Of a DNA stretch of 16,212 nt, positions 6,597-13,719 are shown one piece after another. Position 1 is the stretch's first letter, and each line of letters opens with the position of its first letter. The DNA comes from Phycisphaeraceae bacterium (GTDB lineage: Bacteria; Planctomycetota; Phycisphaerae; Phycisphaerales; UBA1924), in contig WUAJ01000031.1 in the NCBI GenBank assembly GCA_009827215.1, forward strand, positions 1 to 16,212, given 5' to 3'. The notes under the pieces are model-generated. The model saw only the letters and a program-made list of their open reading frames with translations. It made no database searches and was not told the origin of the DNA. Made by a program: the position numbers and the translations under genes.

Positions 6597-6610
6597 CCCA
6601 CTGAACCCAC
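6575..6610 (-). promoter_or_regulatory. MraZ-binding boxes: four GTGGG direct repeats
   Basis: Read towards mraZ, GTGGG occurs at 6610-6606, 6601-6597, 6589-6585 and 6579-6575, with start-to-start steps of 9, 12 and 10 bases, roughly one helical turn each. E. coli MraZ binds TGGG direct repeats with 5-nt spacers (about 10-base steps) upstream of its own gene. The boxes cover the spacer, the -35 and the edge of the -10 of the mraZ promoter, as expected of an autorepression operator. Confidence 0.72.
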
Positions 6611-6697
6611 AGTCTGCCATTTTGGGGACTGATTGTGGACAGGACTTCATCGTCCAAACAGTCGCCGCGCAAACTGTGCGTCTCGTAACTCCCTGAT

Positions 6698-6703
6698 TAT
6701 CAT
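6698..6703 (+). promoter_or_regulatory. Candidate -10 for the flavin-reductase-like gene
   Basis: TATCAT matches five of six bases of the -10 consensus. I could not find a convincing -35 at the right distance. If real, the leader would be about 125 nt. The 6611-6834 stretch otherwise holds only an 8-base direct repeat (AGTCGATT at 6766 and 6781 region) and no recognisable RNA. Confidence 0.25.
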
Positions 6704-6834
6704 GCTTTTGCACTATGAGGACGCTTGAGTGTGAAGAGATGAGGAAATTATGAGAAGTGCGCGAAGTCGATTCTGGATGGAGTCGATTTTGCACAAGTGC
6801 CTCATCGGATTGGATTTCGAGCACGAATGGAGTC

Positions 6835-7353
6835 ATGGAGACGCCGTTGAACGCAGTTCAGCAACAAGTCATCGACAGCGCGATCGCTCGCATTGAGCGC
6901 GGGCGATACCTCATGACCTCCTGCTACGACGGCTCGCGATCCGGAATACTTGTCGAGTCTGTTCAATGGCTCATGCTCGAGCCGTTGCTGATCGGGGTTT
7001 CGGTCCGCAAGGGACACGAGATCGATCCGCTCATCCGCGATTCAAGATCCTTCGCGATCGGGTTCATCGATGAGGATGACAAGTTCATCACGCGTCGTTT
7101 CGGAGAACGGCTCAACGGCGCCGAATCAGCGATCTATGTGCAAGGATCCGATCCCTTCGACACACTCGCGAGTGAAACGCTCGTGACTGGGAGCCCGCTC
7201 CTGCCTCAATGCCGAACATGGATCGACTGCGAGGTCCTGCGCCGAGTGGACATCGAGAACGCGTTCGAGTTCTTTGTCGGCACAGTCGTGGGGATCAGGC
7301 ATGAGGGCGAAACCGTCGAGATCGATCAAGAGATCTCCGAAGAAGTCGAGTAA
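6835..7353 (+). CDS. Flavin reductase-like (flavoredoxin, FMN-binding split barrel) protein
   Basis: A 172-aa protein resembling the flavin reductase-like domain family, which bind FMN in a split beta-barrel and act as flavin reductases or electron carriers. The expected blocks are present: an early strand RGRYLMTSCYDGSRSGILVE (residues 22-41), the W45 and EPLLIGVSVRKG strand-turn (49-60), the LIRDSRSFAIGFI block (66-78), and a DCEV strand (131-134) followed by FFVGTVVGI near the end. ATG 6835 is preferred over upstream codons because the family match starts soon after it; the nearby GGAG (6829-6832) is unusually close, so the start is not certain. It is divergent from mraZ and ends 4 nt from the stop of the convergent glycosyltransferase. 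The substrate and redox partner are unknown. Confidence 0.75.
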   Translation: METPLNAVQQQVIDSAIARIERGRYLMTSCYDGSRSGILVESVQWLMLEPLLIGVSVRKGHEIDPLIRDSRSFAIGFIDEDDKFITRRFGERLNGAESAIYVQGSDPFDTLASETLVTGSPLLPQCRTWIDCEVLRRVDIENAFEFFVGTVVGIRHEGETVEIDQEISEEVE

Positions 7354-7357
7354 GCAA

Positions 7358-8518
7358 TCAGCCTTTTAATGATTCAATCACGGCATCAAGTTTCTGCTCA
7401 AACACTTCAAACGAAAACCGCAACGCATTCTTTCGACAGTCTTCCGAGTTGATCGGATGCTCAGTGAGTTTGTCGATCGCATCCGCGAGTTCTTCGGCGC
7501 TTGCGTGATCGAAGAATCGTCCTGTCTTGGTTTCGATGACGGAGTCCAGCGCTCCTCCGGCGCGTCGTGCGATGATCGGACAGCCGCACGCTTGCGCTTC
7601 GACGGCGGTCATCCCGAAGTCCTCGACCTGCGGTTGGATCAGCGCTTTGCATGAGCGGAACATCGATCGGACCTGCGAATCAGGGAGGAAGCCGTGGAAA
7701 GTCGCTGCCTTTGCGTGCTCTGGGTTACTTGGCTTTGGAGTCTCTGAACCAGTTCCCACAATGTCGATTGGGAGTCCGAGCATTCCGGCAGCATCGATCG
7801 CGAGGTCAACGCGTTTGTAGGGCTCAAGCGCGCCGACATACAGCAAGCGTTCGTTTCGTTGTGTCTCGTCTGGGGTGAAGTAATCGGTGCGGATCGGTGG
7901 ATGGATGACCACGGCATCGCGCTCGTAGATCGATTCAATCTGCCGAGCGATGAAGTTGGAGTTCGCAATGAACTGGGTCACATGCGAAGCAGTTCGTTTG
8001 TCCCAGGAGCGCAGCGAATCTCCGAAGTGATCGAGTCCCGCGGCTCGAAGCTTGGACTTGAATCCACGCTGCGCCGTGTACTGCTCGCTTTGTGACCAGA
8101 GATACCGCGCCGGCGCGTGGCAATAGCAGATATGTGGAACTCCATCGGGAGCGTGGAGCGCTTTGATCGCAGATGACGAAGTGGAGATCAGCAGATCGAT
8201 CGGCTCGTGCTCATGATCGTGAGCAACGCGCTTGCTCAACTGTTCCACAGCACGCGGATACATTGGGAGTAACCATCGACGCAGTGGACTGGGAAAGTGA
8301 TTGAGTGTCGAAGTCGATTTGTTCAGTGCATCAACCGCCGGCGTGATCGGATTCCCAGAATCGAACATCGTGTAGAGCTTGGTTATCCGATGTCCGCTCT
8401 TGATCAGATGGGATGCGATCGCGTCGAGAACGAGCTCGCCTCCTCTTCGCGCGACGAGCCAATCGTGCGCCAGCGCGATGTTGAGCTTCTTCGTTGATTT
8501 GGGGCTGGAATCGGACAT
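7358..8518 (-). CDS. Glycosyltransferase family 4 (GT-B fold)
   Basis: A 386-aa cytoplasmic GT4 enzyme that transfers a sugar from a nucleotide-sugar donor, probably in surface polysaccharide or glycolipid synthesis. It begins with a Rossmann strand and the acceptor-side glycine loop ARRGGELVL (23-31), contains ICYCHAPARYLW (130-141) as in many O-antigen mannosyl- or rhamnosyl-type transferases, the linker strand YVGALEPYKRVDLAID (227-242) and the nucleotide-sugar motif E299-D-F-G-M-T-A-V-E307 (E-x7-E). The ATG start at 8518 is the only reasonable one. No clear ribosome site is visible; a TAGATA-like -10 lies 9 nt upstream, so the leader may be very short. It diverges from the amidohydrolase gene with 82 nt between. 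Donor and acceptor cannot be told. Confidence 0.93.
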   Translation of the reverse strand: MSDSSPKSTKKLNIALAHDWLVARRGGELVLDAIASHLIKSGHRITKLYTMFDSGNPITPAVDALNKSTSTLNHFPSPLRRWLLPMYPRAVEQLSKRVAHDHEHEPIDLLISTSSSAIKALHAPDGVPHICYCHAPARYLWSQSEQYTAQRGFKSKLRAAGLDHFGDSLRSWDKRTASHVTQFIANSNFIARQIESIYERDAVVIHPPIRTDYFTPDETQRNERLLYVGALEPYKRVDLAIDAAGMLGLPIDIVGTGSETPKPSNPEHAKAATFHGFLPDSQVRSMFRSCKALIQPQVEDFGMTAVEAQACGCPIIARRAGGALDSVIETKTGRFFDHASAEELADAIDKLTEHPINSEDCRKNALRFSFEVFEQKLDAVIESLKG

Positions 8519-8586
8519 TCGTGGAATATCTAACCGTTCGGTTGGGTCTATGCTTGTGAGCTGGTGATTGAATCGCGCCTGAGTGC

Positions 8587-8592
8587 AGGAGG
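8587..8592 (+). promoter_or_regulatory. Strong ribosome binding site of the amidohydrolase
   Basis: AGGAGG lies 8 nt before the ATG at 8601. It decides the start in favour of this ATG over an in-frame GTG at 8583, which would place the site inside the gene. It is the best ribosome site in the window. Confidence 0.8.
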
Positions 8593-8600
8593 ATAGACCG

Positions 8601-9704
8601 ATGAGCGAGCAAACCCAGATGACCGCGGCGAATCGTCTCGGACTCGATTATCGAGCGGAGGCGGAGCGTCTTGGGAAGCCGGTCGTCCCGATCATTGATG
8701 GTCACGCACATATCAACGGAGAGCATGCCGCGAAGGTTTACAAGGAGGTGTGCGATCTCTACGGCATCGAACGCGTGTACTCGCAAACACAACTCGCACA
8801 CGCTGAGAAGGTCAAGGAAGTGATGGGGGATCGGATCCGCTTCGTCGCGATCCCTGAATACATGCATGAGGATCGCAAGTGGGCGCACACAGAAGGATTT
8901 CTTGAGAATCTTGAGAAGTGGCACGCACTCGGAGCGCGGATGGTCAAGTTCTGGGGAGCGCCACGCTTGCGGGATTATGCTGGCGCGATTGGTCTTCCTG
9001 CGGAAGAGATCGTGCCGTTTGATTCGCCTTGGAAACTCAAGATCGCTCAGCGCGCCAAGGAACTGGGGATGAACCTCATGGTCCATGTCGCGGATCCTGA
9101 CACATGGTTTTCGACGATGTACAAGGATGCCTCCGTCTACGGCACGAAGCGCGATCAATACGAATCACTCAATCGATTGCTCGAGAAAACAGGTATGCGA
9201 TGCTTGGGTGCACATATGGGGGGTAGTCCAGAAGATCTCGGATTCCTCACAGAGTTGATGGATCGACATGCCGACCTGGTGCTCGATACCAGCGCGACCA
9301 AGTGGATGATCCGGGAACTGTCGAAGCAACCAACCGATGAGTTGGTCGCGTTCCTTGATCGCTTCGAGGGACGCGTCGTTTTTGGATCAGACATCGTTAC
9401 GCACGATCAGCATCTGATCTCGACTGATCCAGACAGTCCAGAGTTTGGCAATCAACTCGCGAGTAGTGAAGACGAGGCGTTCGATCTCTACGCGTCTCGC
9501 TATTGGGCGCTCCGGACAATGTATGAAACTGATTATCGAGGTGAGTCGAATATCGCGGATCCAGATCTCGCGATGTGCGATCCTGAGCGATACGACGAGC
9601 TGAGCGCCCCGGCATTGCATGGACACAAGCTCAGCGATCGCCGTTTACAGGTGCTTTATAGAGGTGCGTGCGAGCAGACTCTGGACAAGTGGTACGGGGA
9701 ATGA
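8601..9704 (+). CDS. Amidohydrolase-family metal-dependent hydrolase (TIM barrel, Amidohydro_2-like)
   Basis: A 367-aa protein of the amidohydrolase superfamily. It shows the first-strand metal motif DGHAH (H35, H37), H162 in NLMVHVADPD, H205 in LGAHMGGSPEDL, and the late aspartate D264 in VVFGSDIVTHD; together these match the usual metal-binding and catalytic set. Members hydrolyse or decarboxylate a variety of substrates, such as amides, lactones and aromatic acids. It lacks a signal peptide, so it is cytoplasmic. The insertion around residues 165-190 (DTWFSTMYKDASVYGTKRDQ) and the C-terminal region from about 275 with many aromatic and acidic residues may shape the substrate pocket. It appears monocistronic: its neighbour upstream is divergent and 205 nt separate it from the protease gene. 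The substrate is unknown. Confidence 0.88.
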   Translation: MSEQTQMTAANRLGLDYRAEAERLGKPVVPIIDGHAHINGEHAAKVYKEVCDLYGIERVYSQTQLAHAEKVKEVMGDRIRFVAIPEYMHEDRKWAHTEGFLENLEKWHALGARMVKFWGAPRLRDYAGAIGLPAEEIVPFDSPWKLKIAQRAKELGMNLMVHVADPDTWFSTMYKDASVYGTKRDQYESLNRLLEKTGMRCLGAHMGGSPEDLGFLTELMDRHADLVLDTSATKWMIRELSKQPTDELVAFLDRFEGRVVFGSDIVTHDQHLISTDPDSPEFGNQLASSEDEAFDLYASRYWALRTMYETDYRGESNIADPDLAMCDPERYDELSAPALHGHKLSDRRLQVLYRGACEQTLDKWYGE

Positions 9705-9706
9705 TC

Positions 9707-9724
9707 GGGAGACCTCCCTATTTC
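9707..9724 (+). terminator. Weak candidate terminator after the amidohydrolase
   Basis: GGGA (9707-9710) pairs with TCCC (9715-9718) around a 4-nt loop, followed by TATTTC, starting only 2 nt after the stop codon. The stem is short, so termination would be partial at best. Confidence 0.3.
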
Positions 9725-9775
9725 AGGGCACTTTAGACGATCTTATTGGTATGTACCCCATTTCTATCTGGTATC

Positions 9776-9847
9776 GGACCCTCCGATCGGATAGGGTGTC
9801 CAATCGTTGTGTAAACACCACGCCATCCTCGTGGGCTTGATGGTGTG
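9776..9847. repeat. Inverted repeats upstream of the protease gene
   Basis: GGACCCT (9776-9782) pairs with AGGG-TG-TCC (9793-9801) around a CCGATCGGAT core that belongs to a perfect 10-bp palindrome (TCCGATCGGA, 9782-9791). A second hairpin pairs CACGCCATC (9819-9827) with GATGGTGTG (9839-9847), nine pairs with one G-U and an 11-nt loop. No T-run follows either. They may be operator sites or leader structures. I saw no clear promoter in 9705-9909. Confidence 0.4.
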
Positions 9848-9909
9848 ATTGGGCATTTCTGGAGAAGGTAGATCGCCGGGGTTCTTGCTCGGCGAGGAGG
9901 ACATTGTCT

Positions 9910-12102
9910 ATGCATTCCATGACAGCTTTGCTGACGCTTTGCGGCGTCGCAACTGGGGTTGTTGCCGCGCCGAGCGGTCAGACACTTGAGAACATCCCGG
10001 TTGAGAAACTTGAAGCGGATATCCGTCTTATCGATATGAACATCGACTCAGGGATGGTCATCGCGACCGAGATCTTGGGTCAGCAATACGGCGGCACAGT
10101 TGATGGCCAGAGCGAGATTCAAGAGGTCATTTGGTCAGAGGTTGTCCGAGTTGAGGACGCATCTTGGCTTCGGCTTGAGTTTGATCAGGTTGATCTCGCA
10201 TCCGCCACAGATAATGCACGCGAGAGCTATCTGCGTGTGACCTCGTTGTTGGATGGCTATGAGCAATACCTCGACTATGAGGCGCTGCAGGTGTGGGGAA
10301 ACACTACAGCGTACTTCAACGGCAACGCGGTTCGCGTCGAGATCATGGCGTCTCCGAACTCAAATAAGATGGATCGAGTCGTGATCGGAGGCGTGCAAGC
10401 ATCGCCTTCTGTGAATCCCGCATCGATCTGCTTTAGTACAGATGATCGCGTTCCTTCGAATGACCCACGAGATGCGCGATTGATGCCGGTAGGATGTTCC
10501 GCGTGGTTGTTCTCTGATCACGGCAGCACCTTCCTGACAGCAGCGCACTGCGGTCCATCCGGCGGCGATGTGGTGCAGTTTAATGTGCCGTTCTCCACGA
10601 GCGGCGGTGGGTATCAGAATCCGCCGCCACAGGATCAGTATGTCCTGGATGCGGCATCAGTCCAAGCGACTCCCGGAAGCATCACGCTTGGGAACGACTG
10701 GGGTTTCTTTGGTGTCTTTGACAATACAGACACAGGACTGACTCCGCTTCAGGCACAGGGTGATTCTCATACGCTTGCGACATCAACAATCCCAAATGAC
10801 GGTCGTCCGATTCGCATCACTGGATACGGCACGACTTCATTCCCAATTTCTCCAACATGGAATGGCATTCAGAAAACCCATGTTGGTCCCTTCCAAGGGT
10901 ACTCAGGCAATGTCGTCCGCTACACGACCGATACCACTGGCGGAAACTCTGGATCCGTCATTCTTGATGAAAACAACAACCAAGCGATCGGTATCCACAC
11001 CAATGCTGGTTGTGGTTCAGGGGGTGGCTGGAACAATGGCTGCAATCTGTTTAATGCAGCACTCCAGAATGCGCTCGCGAATCCGATGGGCATCGCTGCT
11101 CCGCGCACGATCCAAGCGGATGTCATTCCAGCGCCTAACTTCGTTTCACCGGACGGTGGAGATCTTGTCGAGTTGGTGATTTCAAATGATCACGATCGGA
11201 CCATCGTTGGAACGCCGACGCTGTTTGTAGATTCCGGTTCAGGGTTCATGCCGATCGCATCGACATTTGTCAACTCGACGACATATCAGGCACCGCTTCC
11301 AGCTGTGGAATGTGGCACCGATCTGTTCTACTACTTCCAGATCAGTGATACCGATGGCAATACCACGCAGTATCCAGAAGCTGGTGAAATCGCGCCTCTT
11401 TCGACCATCGCACTCGATGAGTTGAATGTCGCGGTTGAGGATGATTTTCAAAATCCTGCAGGCTGGACAACGATTGATATTGGTGTTACCGCGGGGAACT
11501 TTGAACGCGTCTCACTCATCAATCCTACGAACAACGGTGGGCCGAGCTTCGATGCAGACGGATCAGGAAGATGCTTCGTTACTGGTCGAGGGATTTTCGA
11601 GGACCTCGATGGCGGGACAACCCAAGCGATTTCAAACTTTTACGATGTAACGGTCGTGGATGACCCGATCGTGACTTTCTCCGCATGGGTGAATACTGAA
11701 GACGACGAGCGATTGATCGTTGAATTCTCGCCGAATGTTGGGATCAACTGGTTCCCGGTTGACGAGATCGATGACACCAATGGTTGGGTGATCAAACGCT
11801 ATCGCATTGCTGATTATGTGGAACCTACCCAGATCTTCAAGATGCGAGTGACAATCTCTGACGAAGGGGCAGATTCGCTCGTCGAAGCCGGGATTGATGC
11901 ATTCATGATTGCTTCGCAAGTTTGTGGTGCTGATTGTGCCGCAGACTTTGAGGAGGATGGTTCACTCAACTTCCTCGATGTGTCCGCATTCCTCGCTGCG
12001 TATGGTTTGCAGGATCCAAGTGCGGACCTGATATCCGATGGGAACTTCAACTTCCTCGATGTGAGTGAGTTCCTCGCGCAGTACGCTGCGGGATGTCCGT
12101 AA
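9910..12102 (+). CDS. Secreted trypsin-like serine protease with C-terminal dockerin-like repeats
   Basis: A 730-aa exported protein. Residues 1 to about 20 are a signal peptide ending near VVAAPS. A propeptide-like region follows, then a chymotrypsin-fold protease with H213 in TAAHC, D263 in GNDWGFF, and S347 in TTGGNSGS, the complete catalytic triad; the pattern recalls lysyl-endopeptidase-type enzymes. A middle beta-rich region (about 400-500) is Ig-like, and 515-670 resembles a jelly-roll or MAM-like module. The last 55 residues hold two matching repeats, DGSLNFLDVSAFLAAYG and DGNFNFLDVSEFLAQYA, EF-hand-like and typical of the dockerin-like tails seen on many secreted planctomycete proteins. 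These probably anchor the enzyme at the cell surface or to a matrix, but no partner cohesin is visible. The ATG at 9910 is set by GAGGAGGA (9894-9901); the TTG at 9904 is too close to that site. A terminator follows. Confidence 0.88.
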   Translation: MHSMTALLTLCGVATGVVAAPSGQTLENIPVEKLEADIRLIDMNIDSGMVIATEILGQQYGGTVDGQSEIQEVIWSEVVRVEDASWLRLEFDQVDLASATDNARESYLRVTSLLDGYEQYLDYEALQVWGNTTAYFNGNAVRVEIMASPNSNKMDRVVIGGVQASPSVNPASICFSTDDRVPSNDPRDARLMPVGCSAWLFSDHGSTFLTAAHCGPSGGDVVQFNVPFSTSGGGYQNPPPQDQYVLDAASVQATPGSITLGNDWGFFGVFDNTDTGLTPLQAQGDSHTLATSTIPNDGRPIRITGYGTTSFPISPTWNGIQKTHVGPFQGYSGNVVRYTTDTTGGNSGSVILDENNNQAIGIHTNAGCGSGGGWNNGCNLFNAALQNALANPMGIAAPRTIQADVIPAPNFVSPDGGDLVELVISNDHDRTIVGTPTLFVDSGSGFMPIASTFVNSTTYQAPLPAVECGTDLFYYFQISDTDGNTTQYPEAGEIAPLSTIALDELNVAVEDDFQNPAGWTTIDIGVTAGNFERVSLINPTNNGGPSFDADGSGRCFVTGRGIFEDLDGGTTQAISNFYDVTVVDDPIVTFSAWVNTEDDERLIVEFSPNVGINWFPVDEIDDTNGWVIKRYRIADYVEPTQIFKMRVTISDEGADSLVEAGIDAFMIASQVCGADCAADFEEDGSLNFLDVSAFLAAYGLQDPSADLISDGNFNFLDVSEFLAQYAAGCP

Positions 12103-12127
12103 TCAGATTCTGGCTTTGAACTTCAAG

Positions 12128-12160
12128 TCCCGCGAGTATTTACTCGCGGGATTATTAGTT
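12128..12160 (+). terminator. Terminator of the protease gene, shared with the convergent lipoprotein gene
   Basis: TCCCGCGAGT (12128-12137) and ACTCGCGGGA (12142-12151) form a perfect 10-bp stem with an ATTT loop. On the plus strand TTATTAGTT follows, a fair T-rich tail. The hairpin begins 26 nt after the protease stop and directly abuts the TAA of the minus-strand gene (12157-12155), so it may also protect or end that transcript, although the minus-strand tail (ACTTGAAG) has no T-run. Confidence 0.8.
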
Positions 12161-12772
12161 GATTGGCTCAGCGCGAGCCGCGAGGGCTTCGACTCGTGCG
12201 GCGAGTTCATCGGCGCTCTGATCATCAACCTTGGTTCCAAACTTGATGTCGATTTCAGGAGTCACAAGCGGATCAGCGAATCCAGGTGTTTTGCGTGTGA
12301 GCTTGAGCGGGGCATTGCGGATTGAACCTGAGATTGAACCTCCGGTCACGCGTCCTCCTGGGATCATGAATCCGGCGCCGTCGTAGACACCGATCTCGCC
12401 TTCAGTGATGACAATCCAGCGTACGGAAGCGGACGCCGCGGTTGGTTCGATTGGTGTTCGTCCCGGCTTTGGATTGAGGAAGAGATGCACACGAGCGATG
12501 GTCCCTGTGATCTGAGACCAGTCGCGTGATTCAGTGAAGAATGCAGAGAGCTCAGCATCCGAGAGATCCGTCAGGAATACATCAGCAGTGTTTCGATCGT
12601 CGAAGGTATACGCACGAATCGGATATTCCGTTTCAAAGACCAATCCGGATGAATCGCGAGTAATGCTTGATCCGGAAGAACCAACAAATCCGATTCCTGA
12701 GCATCCCGCAAATGGGAGTGAGCAAAAAACAGCGGATGTAGTGACGAGGGCTTGGAATGATGCTCTTTTCAT
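12155..12772 (-). CDS. Putative lipoprotein of unknown function
   Basis: A 205-aa protein starting at ATG 12772, with a basic N-terminus, a hydrophobic segment (8-20) and FAGC before C24, a slightly atypical lipobox with F at -3, so it is probably lipid-anchored. A frame extension upstream begins with TTG at 12844 and adds an implausible Arg/His-rich stretch, so I prefer the ATG. The mature part is low in cysteine, has alternating polar and hydrophobic residues and looks beta-rich (for example ARVHLFLNPKPG, VRWIVITEGEIGVYDG, GGSISGSIRNAPLKL), ending in a short Ala/Glu helix. I do not recognise the family. Its gene diverges from the first of the two paralogous secreted proteins with 88 nt between; no good ribosome site is visible. 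Confidence 0.7.
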   Translation of the reverse strand: MKRASFQALVTTSAVFCSLPFAGCSGIGFVGSSGSSITRDSSGLVFETEYPIRAYTFDDRNTADVFLTDLSDAELSAFFTESRDWSQITGTIARVHLFLNPKPGRTPIEPTAASASVRWIVITEGEIGVYDGAGFMIPGGRVTGGSISGSIRNAPLKLTRKTPGFADPLVTPEIDIKFGTKVDDQSADELAARVEALAARAEPIN

Positions 12773-12809
12773 GCGAGACTGTAGGTGGAGATGGGGTCGA
12801 GGGTGCAAC

Positions 12810-12833
12810 CGGATCGATTCACAGACGGATCGA
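12810..12833. repeat. Direct repeat CGGATCGA in a divergent promoter region
   Basis: CGGATCGA occurs at 12810-12817 and again at 12826-12833, a 16-base step, in the space between the minus-strand lipoprotein gene and the plus-strand secreted pair. It could be a regulator site. Because GATCGA-type words are common in this window, chance is a real alternative. Confidence 0.35.
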
Positions 12834-12860
12834 ATGCGGGACAACGAAAGGGGAGCCGTG

Positions 12861-13685
12861 GTGTGGAAGCGTAGTGCTATGCTGATAAGTTTGATTACTC
12901 TGCTCTGCGGTACCTCTGTTCCTGTGATTGGTCAGCCGGGATATCACGAAGCAACTTCTGGTGAGTATCGCACTCCGAACGGGAATGTTGTCCGCTGGAC
13001 CAAAACCAGTTCGCACTACAGCTGGAGCAGCAGTGTCGGATGGATCATTGAAAAACCCGATCGGATCTTCTTAGAAGGTCCGAAGCAGGAACTGCTGACT
13101 TCGGACATGGATGAGGTTGGTCACCCGAACGCTCGGCTTGAGAACTACGACAGTCTGCAACGCGCGAGGGATCGGATGCGCGGGTTCGTCCGGCCGCGGA
13201 TTCCGGGTGGTCTGTATCATGTCTGCGACAATCCGGATTGTGAGTATCTGGATCGGGATCGAGTGGAGTCAACGCCTCTGAGTCGAACCTACGCACCGTA
13301 CGCGATCGAGTTGTACATCATGTATCTTGAGATCAATCCTGAGGATTGGTATGTGCTCAGGGAGTTCGCAATATCCGTGGGTGTGCTGATGGATCTGGAT
13401 ATCGCGATCGATGTGTTGTATTCGGCGTATCTCAATAATCCCGAGCTCGGCAGCGACCCATTCGATCCAGAGTTTCTCGGGATCGATTCGCGTAGTTTCA
13501 GGGACTTCCTTGTCAAGTGCGTGAAGCATGCGCATCGAGCACCGAGTGCTCAAAGGTGGTTTGTGGTAGCGGTCCTGATGCAGGCCGAAAGTCGATTCGA
13601 GCGTGCATCAGAGATGCTTGATCGAGCGATCGAGCTCGGACTCGATGATTCCATCGCTGAGGCATTCATGGTAAACACACCATGA
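12861..13685 (+). CDS. Secreted protein with CDNPDC motif and TPR-like C-terminus (first of a tandem pair)
   Basis: A 274-aa protein of unknown function. Start GTG 12861 is chosen because AAAGGGGAG (12847-12855) lies 5 nt upstream and a signal peptide follows (KRS then a hydrophobic run to about residue 20, ending VIGQ). GTG 12858 is equally in frame. The mature N-terminus is Tyr/Ser/Trp-rich. Residues 122-127 read CDNPDC, a pair of cysteines that could bind a metal or form a disulfide. The C-terminal half is helical and TPR-like: NPEDWYVLREFAISVG (159-174), AQRWFVVAVLMQAESRFERA (230-249) and EMLDRAIELG. It lacks transmembrane helices. It shares about two-thirds of its residues over the last 116 with the next gene (77 of 116 by eye), so they arose by duplication. 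The two are separated by only 34 nt and are probably co-transcribed. Confidence 0.75.
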   Translation: MWKRSAMLISLITLLCGTSVPVIGQPGYHEATSGEYRTPNGNVVRWTKTSSHYSWSSSVGWIIEKPDRIFLEGPKQELLTSDMDEVGHPNARLENYDSLQRARDRMRGFVRPRIPGGLYHVCDNPDCEYLDRDRVESTPLSRTYAPYAIELYIMYLEINPEDWYVLREFAISVGVLMDLDIAIDVLYSAYLNNPELGSDPFDPEFLGIDSRSFRDFLVKCVKHAHRAPSAQRWFVVAVLMQAESRFERASEMLDRAIELGLDDSIAEAFMVNTP

Positions 13686-13719
13686 TGCGTTTGACTTCTA
13701 TTCCTGAACGGGGATGAGC

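Noticed and set aside
6715..6753. Very short frame (ATG at 6715, 12 codons) before the flavin-reductase-like gene, as a possible leader peptide
   Set aside because: No ribosome site, no informative residues, and chance frames of this length are common.
6060..6836. Long minus-strand frame (258 codons) overlapping mraZ and its promoter
   Set aside because: It covers the mraZ gene in another frame and the operator region; its residues match no family, while mraZ is clear.
8241..8253. TGTTCCACAGCAC, similar to half of a parS site (TGTTCCACGTGAAACA)
   Set aside because: Only the left half matches, the palindrome is missing, and it lies inside the glycosyltransferase gene.
8331..9158. 275-codon minus-strand frame across the amidohydrolase and the start of the glycosyltransferase
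   Set aside because: It is rich in Arg and His and antisense to two well-supported genes, so it is a shadow.
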